A stretch of DNA of 64,000 nucleotides from Paenibacillus solani (GCF_001277345.1 NZ_LIUT01000001.1:708773-772772), one strand, 5' to 3'; shown: positions 36,268 through 46,506, numbered from the stretch's first letter. The notes: generated by a model not told the origin, from the letters alone. Numbers and translations are program-made.

Positions 36268-38502
36268 ATGAAAGTTATGAAAAGAGACGGATGCCTGGTG
36301 AGTTTTGAGATAAGCCGGATTGTGGAGGCGGTGGATAAAGCTTTTATTGCTGTTGAGGGTGCTTCCCGTAAGGAAGCTGCTTTGCACATAGGAGATGAGG
36401 TTGCTCATGCAACCGAGGGTATGGAGCAGGTTAGTGTTGAGGAGATTCAGGATATCGTTGTCGAGCATTTGCAGAGCTCAGGTTATCCCGAGGTGGCGGC
36501 TACTTATCAACATTACAGGGAATCTCGTGACTTGGAGCGGATGCGGCGAGGAGAGCTATATAAAATCAGCAGAGATGTGATCGGCGTATCAAATTTGGAC
36601 CTGCTGCGGGAGAATGCAAACTTGAATGGAGAATCTTTCAGTGGAAAAATGAGCCGGATCGGTTCAGAATATGCCAAATGGATGGCAAGCAAATTCATCC
36701 TGCCGACCGATCTCATGAAATCGGTAAAGGATGGGTACGTGTATGTACATGACCTTGATCAATATGCGCTGGGAACAACGAACTGTATATTTATCCCGTT
36801 CGATCGTTTGCTTGCCAAAGGATTTAACACCGGTAACGGGTCTGTAAGGCCGCCCCAGAGCATTATGACGGCGATGGCGCTCGTAGCCATCATTTTTCAA
36901 TCTCAACAGAACAGCCAATTTGGCGGCGTTTCCGGCAATAAAATCGATTGGGATCTGGCCCCGTATGTCGGCAAATCATTTCGGCGCCATTTTCGTAAAG
37001 GGCTGGTTTACTTCGCCCAGGAGGATCAGGGAGAACCGAGATCCAATGAACGAGTTCTTACAGATGACAAATTATACATAGACAATGAGCAGCTGAAGGA
37101 AACATATCCGCACATATATCACTACGCATATAACGAAACGGTAAACGAAGTAAAGCAAGCTGCAGAATCCCTGATCCATAATCTCAATACGATGAGCAGC
37201 CGGGCCGGCGGGCAGATTCCTTTCACTTCACTGAACTATGGCATGTGCACATCAACCGAGGGACGGATGGTATCCCATGCTCTGCTGGATGCAACAATGA
37301 AGGGGCTTGGAGGAGGAGAGACACCGATATTCCCGCAACATATTTTTCAATGCAAGCAAGGGGTTAACCAGGCGGAAGGAGAGCCCAATTACGATCTGTT
37401 GCTGAAAGCCGTTGAGTGTTCCAGCCGCAGACTCTACCCGAATTTTGTCAACGTGGATGCATCGTTTAATCTGGTCTACTATAATCCTGATGATCCGAAC
37501 ACGATTATTGCCACCATGGGCTGCAGAACCCGGACAATTTCAGATCGGTTTGGACGAAACCGCCTGAGCGGCAAAGGTAACCTGTCTTTTAATACGATCA
37601 ATCTGGTTCGTCTCGGCATCGAGCATGGCATCATCGAAGGAAAACGGAATTTGCCGGACCTTAGCCGCTTCTACGAGCAGCTTGATCAATATATGACGAT
37701 CGCGGTTGAGGGTTTGATTCATCGCTATGAGCTGCAGGCCGAACAACCAGCCAAAGCATCCGATTTCATGATGAGGGAAGGCGTATGGGAAGGTGGCGAA
37801 GCCTTGGCCCCGGAAGACAAGGTACGCGAACTGATCAAGCATGGTACTCTGGCGCTAGGATTCATCGGTCTGGGTGAATGCCTGAAGGCATTAACCGGAC
37901 TGCATCACGGAGAAGACGAGAACAGCCGCAGCCTGGGAATCGAGATCATTTCGCATATGCGTCAATTTTGCAATGAAGCCAGCGAAAGATATGACCTCAA
38001 TATCACATTGTTTGCCACGCCGGCGGAAGGTTTGTCGGGAAAATTCACGAAGCTGGACCGGCATACCTTCGGGGTAATCGAGGGTGTGACAGACCGCGAG
38101 TATTACACGAATTCTTTTCATATTCCCGTTTACTATCCGATGCCCGCATACCGCAAAATTCAAGCAGAGGCTCCTTTCCATGAGCTGTGTAATGCAGGGG
38201 CGATATCGTATGTGGAGCTGGACGGCAATGCAAGACAGAATACCACTGCATTTCGGGACATCGTGCAGTTTGCCTTGCAGCAGAACATCGGTTATTTCTC
38301 TGTAAACCATCCCGTTGACCGGTGTCCGGCATGCAATTACGAAGGCATTATCGGCAGTGTATGCCCAGGATGCGGTGCCTTGGAGACGGCTGGGAACTTC
38401 CAGCGGCTGCGGAGGGTGACGGGATACTTAACAGGCAATTATACAGAGCGCTTCAATTCGGCCAAGCAGGCTGAGGTCAGAGATCGGGTGAAGCATCTGT
38501 GA
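36268..38502 (+). CDS. nrdD: NrdD, anaerobic ribonucleoside-triphosphate reductase
   Basis: NrdD makes deoxynucleotides without oxygen using a glycyl radical. The 744-residue product starts with an ATP-cone regulatory domain (MKVMKRDGCLVSFEISRIVEA, in part MKRDGCLVSFE). It has the catalytic barrel with FTSLNYGMCTS and ATMGCRTR, then a zinc site with CPAC and CPGC near the end. The glycyl-radical motif RRVTGYLTGNY follows it. AAAAGGAGAGG precedes the ATG. It overlaps nrdG by 4 bases and lies under paired NrdR boxes. Confidence 0.97.
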   Translation: MKVMKRDGCLVSFEISRIVEAVDKAFIAVEGASRKEAALHIGDEVAHATEGMEQVSVEEIQDIVVEHLQSSGYPEVAATYQHYRESRDLERMRRGELYKISRDVIGVSNLDLLRENANLNGESFSGKMSRIGSEYAKWMASKFILPTDLMKSVKDGYVYVHDLDQYALGTTNCIFIPFDRLLAKGFNTGNGSVRPPQSIMTAMALVAIIFQSQQNSQFGGVSGNKIDWDLAPYVGKSFRRHFRKGLVYFAQEDQGEPRSNERVLTDDKLYIDNEQLKETYPHIYHYAYNETVNEVKQAAESLIHNLNTMSSRAGGQIPFTSLNYGMCTSTEGRMVSHALLDATMKGLGGGETPIFPQHIFQCKQGVNQAEGEPNYDLLLKAVECSSRRLYPNFVNVDASFNLVYYNPDDPNTIIATMGCRTRTISDRFGRNRLSGKGNLSFNTINLVRLGIEHGIIEGKRNLPDLSRFYEQLDQYMTIAVEGLIHRYELQAEQPAKASDFMMREGVWEGGEALAPEDKVRELIKHGTLALGFIGLGECLKALTGLHHGEDENSRSLGIEIISHMRQFCNEASERYDLNITLFATPAEGLSGKFTKLDRHTFGVIEGVTDREYYTNSFHIPVYYPMPAYRKIQAEAPFHELCNAGAISYVELDGNARQNTTAFRDIVQFALQQNIGYFSVNHPVDRCPACNYEGIIGSVCPGCGALETAGNFQRLRRVTGYLTGNYTERFNSAKQAEVRDRVKHL

Positions 38503-39002
38503 ATGTGTGCGGATATATCCCCGAAAGCATCAATGAAGGCCAAGGGCTTCGGGCAGTTCTATTCGTGAGCGGCTGCCGCCACGCCTGCGCTGGCTGCTTT
38601 AATGTGGAATCCTGGGATTTCGAAGCGGGGGAGCCCTTTACCGAGGAAATGTCTGCGGCGATATTGCAGGATATCATCGACAACCCTTTGCTGGATGGCT
38701 TGACCTTATGTGGAGGGGACCCGTTCTTCTCGCCGGAGGAATGCACGGCATTTGTACGCAAGCTCAGGAATCTCTGTCCCGCGAAAAATATATGGGCCTA
38801 CACGGGGTTTACCTTTGAAGCGCTGATGAGGCAGCCGAAGCTGCGCGAATTGGCAGAGCTGTGCGATGTCATCGTGGACGGCAAATTCGAGGAGGAGCGA
38901 AAGGATGTCTCACTGCCTTTTCGAGGCAGCTCGAATCAGCGTTTAGTAGATGTCGCTGCCAGCTTGAAGCGGGGCGTAACGGTGGAATATGTTTTGCGCT
39001 AG
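38499..39002 (+). CDS. nrdG: NrdG, anaerobic reductase activating protein
   Basis: NrdG is the radical-SAM enzyme that puts the glycyl radical on NrdD. The 167-residue product carries the CxxxCxxC cluster motif at C26, C30 and C33 (CRHACAGC), the TLCGGDPFF segment, and a C-terminal part typical of the small activase. The start is GTG, overlapping the nrdD stop by 4 bases, which gives coupled synthesis of enzyme and activator. Confidence 0.96.
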   Translation: MNVCGYIPESINEGQGLRAVLFVSGCRHACAGCFNVESWDFEAGEPFTEEMSAAILQDIIDNPLLDGLTLCGGDPFFSPEECTAFVRKLRNLCPAKNIWAYTGFTFEALMRQPKLRELAELCDVIVDGKFEEERKDVSLPFRGSSNQRLVDVAASLKRGVTVEYVLR

Positions 39003-39012
39003 CATGTAGAAA

Positions 39013-39063
39013 AAGAGCACACACTTTACGGAATCTACCGTGTTTAAGTGTGTGCTCTTCTCT
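39013..39063 (+). terminator. Shared terminator between nrdG and mnmA
   Basis: AAGAGCACACACTT and AAGTGTGTGCTCTT form a perfect 14-bp stem with an inner small stem, followed by CTCTTTT. The two flanking genes converge on it. Confidence 0.9.
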
Positions 39064-39077
39064 TTTCGTATAGCGGA

Positions 39078-40211
<1,134 letters not shown>

Positions 40212-40347
40212 TTATGCCCATGGTCGTATTTTAACATATCGGGACAAGGTTCACACGTTTCATTTTGTCCACTCAGGGTGAACATTTTTTTGGCTTTCCG
40301 CCTTGATTATTACCCATTGAGGTTCAGGATATGTTACCATAAGCAGA

Positions 40348-40423
40348 GGGTAATGATCGGAATACGGTGATAAGCACAGGACGAGGTGTGTAACCCGCGT
40401 CTTATGCCGTATTAACGCTACCC
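40348..40423 (+). promoter_or_regulatory. Long inverted repeat upstream of cymR
   Basis: Nested arms pair GGGTA with TACCC, AATACGG with CCGTATT, and ATAAG with CTTAT, giving a 76-base imperfect hairpin about 65 bp before cymR. It has no T run, so it is not a terminator. It may be an mRNA leader structure or a binding site. Confidence 0.5.
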
Positions 40424-40488
40424 ACCACCTACAAATCTTTATGTAACGGATGGACACAATATACAAATTACCGAAAGAGGTGTCACCT

Positions 40489-40908
40489 TTGAAAATATCG
40501 ACAAAAGGAAGATACGGATTAACAATTATGATGGAGCTGGCTGCCAAATTTGGCGAAGGGCCGACCTCGCTGAAGAGCATTGCCGAGAAGAACCAGCTGT
40601 CTGAACACTATCTTGAGCAGCTGATCGCGCCGCTGCGGAATGCAGGTCTGGTTAAAAGTATCCGCGGTGCGTACGGGGGGTATATTTTATCCCGGGACCC
40701 TGCGTCCATTACGGCAGGGGATGTGATCCGTGTATTGGAAGGACCAATATCACCTGTTGATTTCACCGAGGAAGACGACCCGGCGAAGCGGGATCTGTGG
40801 CTTCGAATCCGTGACAGTATCGCTGAGGTGCTCGATTCCACGACGCTGGACTATCTGATTAACTTCCATGAACAGTCTGCTGCGGACAACTATATGTTCT
40901 ACATTTAA
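40489..40908 (+). CDS. cymR: CymR, cysteine-metabolism repressor
   Basis: CymR is an Rrf2-family repressor of cysteine and sulfur genes, controlled through CysK and O-acetylserine in B. subtilis. From the TTG at 40489 it has 139 residues, nearly the size of the B. subtilis protein. The N-terminal winged helix reads MKISTKGRYGLTIMMELA, with recognition region LSEHYLEQL and wing GAYGGY, and the chain ends in YMFYI as CymR does. GAAAGAGGTG precedes the TTG; an upstream ATG at 40450 adds unlikely residues. yrvO follows after 2 bp. Confidence 0.95.
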   Translation: MKISTKGRYGLTIMMELAAKFGEGPTSLKSIAEKNQLSEHYLEQLIAPLRNAGLVKSIRGAYGGYILSRDPASITAGDVIRVLEGPISPVDFTEEDDPAKRDLWLRIRDSIAEVLDSTTLDYLINFHEQSAADNYMFYI

Positions 40909-40910
40909 GG

Positions 40911-42068
40911 ATGGCTACGGACATGAGCACAGTGTATTTGGACCATGCCGCCTCAACACCGGTACATCCGGAGGTTGCAAAGCGGATGATGAATGTGATG
41001 ACAAGCCAATATGGCAATGCTTCCAGCGTACATGCTTTTGGACGGGAAGCGAAGAAGATCGTGAATGGGGCGCGTGATCGAATGGCGTCCCTTTTAGGAT
41101 GCGAATCGGACGAGCTGGTATTTACCGCCGGCGGCACCGAAAGCGATAATTTGGCGATTCTGGGATTGTTGGAGTCGCTGGGCACGGAAGGCAAGCATGT
41201 GATTACTTCAGCGATTGAGCATCATGCCGTTCTGCATACTTGCCACGAGCTTGAACGGCGGGGCTGCAAGGTGACGTACGTCCCGGTGGATCATACAGGC
41301 CAAGTCTCCGTGAATGACATTGAGAATGCGATTCAGGATAACACGGTGCTTGTGACCATCATGTATGGCAATAATGAAGTTGGAACTGTTCAGCCTGTTG
41401 CTGACATTGGAGAGCTTTGCCGCAGCCGCGGGATCGTGTTTCACACGGATGCTGTTCAAGCATTGGGTTCGGAGACGATCCAGTGCCGCGATCTCCCTGT
41501 AGACATGTGGAGCTTCTCTTCCCATAAGATAAATGGGCCACAAGGCGTTGGCGCTTTAGTTGTACGCCGAGGAATTAGTCTGTCTCCGCGGATGATTGGC
41601 GGGCTTCAGGAAAAGAAACGACGAGCCGGTACAGAAAATATGGCGGGCATCGTTGGTTTTTCTGCAGCAGTAGAATGGACCTTGCAAAATATGGAGGCAC
41701 GCATCCAGCATTATCGTGAGCTGAGATCGACGCTGCTTCAAGGGCTCCGTCAAGAGATTGGCGAAGAATCATTTGTGTTTAATGGAAATTCGGAGCATTA
41801 CCTACCTCACATCCTTAATATCAGCTTTCCTGGTGCCAATACGGAAACGTTGCTAATGAACCTCGATATGGAAGGAATTGCCGCGGCAAGCGGCTCGGCT
41901 TGTACATCGGGATCTCTGGAAATCTCCCATGTTCTCCAGGCCATGAAACTTTCTAATCCTGTTTTGCGCTCTGCGATTCGTTTTAGTTTCGGTTTGGGTA
42001 ATACTACTCAAGAAATGGAGTACACTGCCCAAAAAATTGCAACCATCCTTAATCGGTTACGTAAATAG
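40911..42068 (+). CDS. yrvO: YrvO-type cysteine desulfurase
   Basis: This PLP enzyme takes sulfur from cysteine; in B. subtilis YrvO supplies MnmA for tRNA thiolation. The 385-residue product has the NifS/IscS fold: YLDHAASTPVHPEV at the start, the cofactor lysine in SSHKINGPQGVGAL, and the active-site cysteine in GSACTSGSLEISHVL. It directly follows cymR and faces mnmA across the divergent region. The start could be ATG 40911 or ATG 40923, the latter better spaced from AAGG. Confidence 0.93.
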   Translation: MATDMSTVYLDHAASTPVHPEVAKRMMNVMTSQYGNASSVHAFGREAKKIVNGARDRMASLLGCESDELVFTAGGTESDNLAILGLLESLGTEGKHVITSAIEHHAVLHTCHELERRGCKVTYVPVDHTGQVSVNDIENAIQDNTVLVTIMYGNNEVGTVQPVADIGELCRSRGIVFHTDAVQALGSETIQCRDLPVDMWSFSSHKINGPQGVGALVVRRGISLSPRMIGGLQEKKRRAGTENMAGIVGFSAAVEWTLQNMEARIQHYRELRSTLLQGLRQEIGEESFVFNGNSEHYLPHILNISFPGANTETLLMNLDMEGIAAASGSACTSGSLEISHVLQAMKLSNPVLRSAIRFSFGLGNTTQEMEYTAQKIATILNRLRK

Positions 42069-42211
42069 ATGTTAGGGATTTCTCCTTCTGCGGAATAGGG
42101 GGTATGCGTTCATCCATTTCATCCTTGCAAATGATCCGTCAGGCTTAACAGTAGTTTTGTGACCTGCGGTTGATTTCAAACCATGGAGGATGAGGAGGTG
42201 TCCACTGCAAC

Positions 42212-42733
42212 ATGAAACTTCAAGAAATGATCGGACTAGCTGTATTCGACGTGGAGAACGGTAAGGAAATTGGCAAAATCCACGATTTTATACTAGATGA
42301 GAATTGGTTGATTACCGGATTGGAATTGGACGGTAAGTCTTTGTTTTCCTCATATGTGAAAAGCGTCTCATGGGAAGATATCGCTGCGTATGGAGAAGAT
42401 GCCGTGATGATTCGGAGCCAAGAGGCTGTCCGTAAGATGGACGCCAATGATATTCCGCTTACTTATCTTTTGGGCAAGCGCAAACTGAAAGAGATGCAAG
42501 TCCTGACAGAGGACGGTATTCTGCTCGGACGTATATCAGATGTTTATTTTGAGCAGGAACAGGGCAATACAATACTAGGACTAGAAATATCCGATGGATT
42601 TGTCTCGGATTTGATTGAAGGCCGCAAATGGCTGCCTTGCACAGCGGAAATGGCTATCGGCGAGAATGCGGTAATGGTACCGTCGATGAGCGAACATCGT
42701 CTGGAAAAAGCCATTAATTCTGTGAACGGATAG
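42212..42733 (+). CDS. PRC-barrel domain protein (YrrD-like)
   Basis: The 173-residue product has two PRC-barrel-like repeats, about residues 1-75 (MIGLAVFDVENGKEIGKIHDF) and 90-165 (MQVLTEDGILLGRISDVYFE). PRC-barrel proteins often bind RNA or ribosomes, but the role of this one is unknown. B. subtilis yrrD sits in the same neighbourhood after the yrvO-trmU region. GGAGGATGAGGAGG precedes the ATG. It has the same direction as the next small gene, 11 bp away. Confidence 0.85.
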   Translation: MKLQEMIGLAVFDVENGKEIGKIHDFILDENWLITGLELDGKSLFSSYVKSVSWEDIAAYGEDAVMIRSQEAVRKMDANDIPLTYLLGKRKLKEMQVLTEDGILLGRISDVYFEQEQGNTILGLEISDGFVSDLIEGRKWLPCTAEMAIGENAVMVPSMSEHRLEKAINSVNG

Positions 42734-42744
42734 GGTGAGGTAGG

Positions 42745-42954
42745 ATGAAATGTCCAAATTGTAGTTCCAAAGATATTGGGAAAATCGGCTCGCACCAGTT
42801 CTATTGCTGGGGTTGCTTTATCGAATTGACCATAAACGGAGAGAAAATGTCGGTCTACCAGGTAGAAGAGGACGGCACGCTCAGCTCGCTGGACGATTTG
42901 TTCTCCCCTGAAGAAATGCAGCCTGATTTTCCTCAAATGCACGCGTCTTCTTAA
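42745..42954 (+). CDS. Small zinc-ribbon protein
   Basis: Unrecognised 69-residue product. Two cysteine pairs, CPNC near the start and CWGC near residue 27, are spaced like a zinc ribbon. The rest is acidic (EEDGTLSSLDDLFSPEE) and probably unstructured. GGTGAGGTAGG lies upstream of the ATG. It is likely co-transcribed with the PRC-barrel gene and is followed by the terminator behind which the group II intron is inserted. Confidence 0.75.
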   Translation: MKCPNCSSKDIGKIGSHQFYCWGCFIELTINGEKMSVYQVEEDGTLSSLDDLFSPEEMQPDFPQMHASS

Positions 42955-42978
42955 TAAACGCGTACATATTGCAAGATA

Positions 42979-43028
42979 AAGGCCTCCTTTTGAACAGCCG
43001 TACGGCTGTTCAGAAGGAGGTCTTTTTC
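42979..43028 (+). terminator. Terminator used as intron insertion site
   Basis: TGAACAGCC and GGCTGTTCA form a perfect inner stem around GTAC, extended by AGGCCTCCTT against AAGGAGGTCT, followed by TTTTT. The group IIC intron begins 3 bases after the T run. Confidence 0.9.
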
Positions 43029-43030
43029 AT

Positions 43031-44934
43031 GTGCGCCCGGCATGGGCGATAACTTGGCGGTGAAAGTCCGCTACAGGCTTGGCAGTAGGAACTGTTAGCC
43101 AAAGGCAAGGGTGTCGGCCGTGAGGCCGAATCTGAAGGAAGCCGGAGGCAAACCCTCGGTCTGACGAACAGAAATCACATAGAAGGCATGGTGGGACGGA
43201 CGAGCTTGCATGACAAAGCAAAGTCCAATACTGCCCGAATCCCATGATGTAAATGTGGCAGATAGATGAGGGGAAGGTTATCGCTCTTACCCGGGGAGAT
43301 CTCACAGACGTTGAGTAGGAAAAAAAAATCATCCGAAAGACGGAGTAAAGCTCGCTGTGAGAAGTCAGCAGAAGCCATACTACCGGGAAGTTTTTTTTTC
43401 TCGGGAAGGGCTGAACAATCGTAAGTCTTGAGTACATACAAGAAGGAGAGCCGGTGCAATGAAAGCAGAATACCGAAAGGGCTGCCTGCAAAGGGATAGT
43501 GTGGAACACGAAGAGTATGCAGGAGCGCAGAGCATCGACACTCGGGAGAGTAGAGAAAGGGACGGTGCAATCGACTTGCTGGAAAGGATACTGAGCAGGG
43601 ACAACCTGAACAAGGCCTACAAGCAGGTCAAGCGCAATCACGGAGCACCGGGAATCGACGGAATGACGGTCGAGGCGGCATTACCGTGGCTGCGGGAAAA
43701 CAGAGACGAACTCTTGCAAAGCATCTGGGAGGGCCGATATAAGCCGAGCCCGGTACGACGCAAGGAAATCTCCAAACCAGATGGAAGCGGAGTAAGAAAG
43801 CTGGGCATTCCCACGGTCGTGGATCGCATCATCCAGCAAGCCATCGCCCAGCAGTTGCAACCGCTATTTGAGCCGCTTTTCTCGGATGGAAGCTACGGCT
43901 ACCGCCCAGGGCGGAGCGCGCAGCAGGCGATCCGAAAAGTGAAAGCTTACACGGAGCAGGGATACGGCCACGCGGTAGAAATTGACCTCTCGAAGTACTT
44001 CGACACGCTGAACCATGAGCTGCTGATGAACCTCCTGCGCAAACAAATCGAGGACAAGCGCGTAACCGACCTGATCAAAAAGTACCTGAAAAGCGGAGTC
44101 ATGGAAAACGGAGTACGCCACGAAACGGAGGAAGGCTCTCCTCAGGGAGGTCCCCTGTCACCACTTTTGGCGAACATTTACCTGAACGAATTCGACCAGG
44201 AGATGAGAAGCCGAGGAGTGATCGTCATTCGATATGCAGATGACATCGTGGTACTGGCGAGAAGCAAGCGGGCGGCAACGCGGCTTTTGGAATCCTGCCG
44301 GATGTATCTGGAGAACAAGCTGAGGCTCAAGATGAATACGCAGAAGAGCAAGGCTGTCAGCGTTGTGGCACAGAAGCATTTCAAATTCCTCGGGTTTGCC
44401 TTGGGAAAGAACAGAAGCGGTGTGTATATCCGCGTACATCGACAATCCCTGGCAAAGGCAAAGAGGAAGCTGAAAGAGCTAACGAGTCGGAGTCAAGGCA
44501 GGAATGCAAGGCAGGTAATGGAGAACGTAAAGGTCTACATTCGGGGATGGATCGGTTATTTCTATGTAGCCGACATGAAGCGAATCCTGCAAAGCTGGAA
44601 TGAATGGCTGCGAAGGCGGATGCGCATGTACATCTGGAAGCAATGGAAGAAGCCGAGAACGAAGGTAGAGAACCTGCAGAAGCTGGGAGTGCCGGAGTGG
44701 CAGGCCTACCCATGGGGAAACAGCCGGCTGGGTTACTGGCGATTGCCGGAAGCGCGATACTGCAACGCTCTGTTACAAACGAAAAGCTCGCACAGGCAGG
44801 GTATTATGACTTCCCTGCTCAGTACGAGCGTCTACGTCAATTGCACTTAAACGGTTGAACCGCCGTATACCGAACGGTACGTACGGTGGTGTGGAAGGTC
44901 GGCTACTCAACTAATGGGTAGCTTCCTATCCGAT
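43031..44934 (+). mobile_element. Group IIC intron (ORF-bearing)
   Basis: The 5' end GTGCGCCCGGCATGGGC is the canonical start of this intron class. The domain I segments GGCAGTAGGAACTGTTAGCC and GCAAGGGTGTC closely follow the Oceanobacillus iheyensis IIC intron known from crystal structures. Domain V reads GAACCGCCGTATACCGAACG followed by GTACGTACGGTGGTGTG (from about 44855). Domain VI ends near CTATCCGAT, giving a likely 3' end at 44934, within a few bases. A reverse transcriptase gene lies in domain IV. It sits directly behind a terminator, the usual target of class IIC. Its exact 3' boundary needs comparison with an intron-free strain. Confidence 0.93.
43459..44850 (+). CDS. ltrA: Group IIC intron reverse transcriptase/maturase, frameshifted C-terminus
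   Basis: The protein copies and helps splice its own intron. The frame gives 463 residues. Reverse transcriptase blocks are intact: PVRRKEISKPDG, KLGIPTVVDRIIQQAI, SYGYRPGRSAQQAI, EEGSPQGGPLSPLLANI and the catalytic YADD. Maturase domain X follows (VYIRGWIGYFYVADM). After residue 428, at GNSRLGYWR, the expected family ending continues in the frame starting at 44742 (IAGSAILQRSVTNEKLAQAG, to 44858). One base appears missing near 44740, so the last 35 residues here are out of frame. Class IIC proteins lack the endonuclease, as here. GGAG precedes the ATG. Confidence 0.88.
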   Translation: MKAEYRKGCLQRDSVEHEEYAGAQSIDTRESRERDGAIDLLERILSRDNLNKAYKQVKRNHGAPGIDGMTVEAALPWLRENRDELLQSIWEGRYKPSPVRRKEISKPDGSGVRKLGIPTVVDRIIQQAIAQQLQPLFEPLFSDGSYGYRPGRSAQQAIRKVKAYTEQGYGHAVEIDLSKYFDTLNHELLMNLLRKQIEDKRVTDLIKKYLKSGVMENGVRHETEEGSPQGGPLSPLLANIYLNEFDQEMRSRGVIVIRYADDIVVLARSKRAATRLLESCRMYLENKLRLKMNTQKSKAVSVVAQKHFKFLGFALGKNRSGVYIRVHRQSLAKAKRKLKELTSRSQGRNARQVMENVKVYIRGWIGYFYVADMKRILQSWNEWLRRRMRMYIWKQWKKPRTKVENLQKLGVPEWQAYPWGNSRLGYWRLPEARYCNALLQTKSSHRQGIMTSLLSTSVYVNCT

Positions 44935-44950
44935 TATTTTAGGGGGGATT

Positions 44951-44979
44951 TTGATTATTTCTGGAAGCTTGTACATATA
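44951..44979 (+). promoter_or_regulatory. Probable promoter of the AI-2E-family gene behind the intron
   Basis: TTGATT at 44951-44956 and CATATA at 44974-44979 are separated by 17 bp. They lie just after the intron end and 36 bp before the next start codon. Confidence 0.5.
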
Positions 44980-45014
44980 CTACAGGGTAGTTTTGAATAA
45001 AAGGAGGGGACCTT

Positions 45015-46082
45015 GTGGAACAGCTGACCGAAAACAAATGGTTTCGATTGTTGGTGTGGTTGTTGCTTGGATTGATCACCCTATACTTTGTTTGGCTGCT
45101 GCGTCCACTGTTTCTGGACATCTATCGTTTTATCAAAGCCGTCCTGGCCCCGTTTTTGATTGCTATGATCATATCCTATGTGTTGAATCCGGTTGTATGC
45201 ATGCTCTCCGAACGCAAAGTTCCCCGGAGTATTGCAGTGCTGCTAATATATGCAGTGTTCCTGACTTCGCTTACCGTACTACTGATAAATATGATACCAA
45301 TGCTGATCCGGCAGCTGGAGGAGCTCAACGAGCACTTGCCCGAATTAACCATGAATGCCCAAAGCCTGATGACGAATCTGGACAGCAGATTACTGCCCCC
45401 GGGTGTGAGGACAGGGGTGAACAGCTGGTTTTATCAAATGGAGTCAAGGCTGGCCGGAGGAATCTCTGACTTCATGGACAATATCGGCAATACCATCAAC
45501 ATCCTGTTTAATGTAATGATTATTCCCTTCCTGATCTTCTACATATTAAAGGACTTTGAGGTCTTTCAGCGAACCGCCGTTTCTTATCTGCCAAGGAGCC
45601 GTCGAAAATCGATCGTAACACTGCTGAAAGAGATTGACGCAGCTCTCGGAAATTATGTCCGCGGTCAGTTCTTGGTATGCTTCATAATCGGCGTCCTGGC
45701 TTATGTGGGATATATGATCGTTGGTATGCCCTATGCGCTGCTGCTGGCAAGCATCGTGGCCGTGTTTAACATCATCCCGTATTTGGGCCCTTTTCTCGGC
45801 GCGGCTCCTGCACTTGTCATGGCATCCACGATTTCCTGGAAAATGGTGCTGCTGGTAGCGGTGGTCAATATGATATGCCAGACGCTGGAAAGCAACATCA
45901 TCTCACCGCAAGTCGTAGGTAAAAAGCTGCATCTGCATCCGCTTCTCATCATATTTGCGCTGCTTGTTGGGGGGCAGCTGGCAGGGACGGTGGGTTTGAT
46001 ATTAGCGGTCCCCGTCTTCGCTGTATTAAAAGTCCTGCTTCAGCATTTCTTTGCTTATTATGTACGGAGGAAATCCGGCTGA
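45015..46082 (+). CDS. AI-2E family transporter (YrrI-like)
   Basis: This large permease family is named after an autoinducer-2 exporter, but most members have other or unknown substrates. The 355-residue product has seven to eight membrane segments, with an amphipathic stretch at about 90-150, and the family segments YVRGQFLVCFIIGVLAYVGY (core GQFLVCFIIGVLAY), FNIIPYLGPFLGAAPA and GQLAGTVGLILAVPVFA. It starts with GTG after AAAGGAGGGGA. B. subtilis yrrI also precedes alaS. The substrate cannot be inferred. Confidence 0.9.
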   Translation: MEQLTENKWFRLLVWLLLGLITLYFVWLLRPLFLDIYRFIKAVLAPFLIAMIISYVLNPVVCMLSERKVPRSIAVLLIYAVFLTSLTVLLINMIPMLIRQLEELNEHLPELTMNAQSLMTNLDSRLLPPGVRTGVNSWFYQMESRLAGGISDFMDNIGNTINILFNVMIIPFLIFYILKDFEVFQRTAVSYLPRSRRKSIVTLLKEIDAALGNYVRGQFLVCFIIGVLAYVGYMIVGMPYALLLASIVAVFNIIPYLGPFLGAAPALVMASTISWKMVLLVAVVNMICQTLESNIISPQVVGKKLHLHPLLIIFALLVGGQLAGTVGLILAVPVFAVLKVLLQHFFAYYVRRKSG

Positions 46083-46115
46083 GAATTGCGATAAATGGCT
46101 GCCCTTGGTCATACA

Positions 46116-46144
46116 TTGACAGATAGTTTCGCCCTATATATACT
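46116..46144 (+). promoter_or_regulatory. Sigma-A promoter of alaS
   Basis: TTGACA at 46116-46121 and TATACT at 46139-46144 are separated by 17 bp, close to consensus, directly upstream of the T-box leader. Confidence 0.85.
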
Positions 46145-46171
46145 TGAAATAATCAATTGTATAGCAGTACA

Positions 46172-46456
46172 AAACGATGAGAAAATCGAGTAGGCTATGT
46201 GTACCTTGCCCAGAGAACAGGTTTCTGACGGAGAAGATCCGTCTGGCTGCGAGAACCTGGAAGCGTCCCAAGCTGAATGCTAATTTTTGAGTGTGACCCA
46301 AATTCACCGGATGGCTCCCGTTATCAAGCTGTTACAAGGCGATCGTCATATGTGCCAACCAGTTGCAAGTCAGGAGACTGATGGAACGAAACGGCGATAA
46401 CCAGGGTGGTACCGCGAGAACATCGTCCCTGAATCATTTCAGGGGCGTTTTTTGTG
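46172..46456 (+). promoter_or_regulatory. T-box leader of alaS, Ala specifier
   Basis: The T-box core AACCAGGGTGGTACCGCG lies at 46399-46416, followed by a terminator with CGTCCCTGA pairing with TCAGGGGCG and a TTTTTT tail (46424-46454). Stem I begins near 46172. In the specifier loop GAAT is followed by GCT at 46279-46281, an Ala codon, as expected for alaS. Uncharged tRNA-Ala should promote read-through. Confidence 0.93.
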
Positions 46457-46506
46457 TTCGGATACAGGATTGTATCCCTACTATTATGACTGAAGGAAGT
46501 GTTGAG

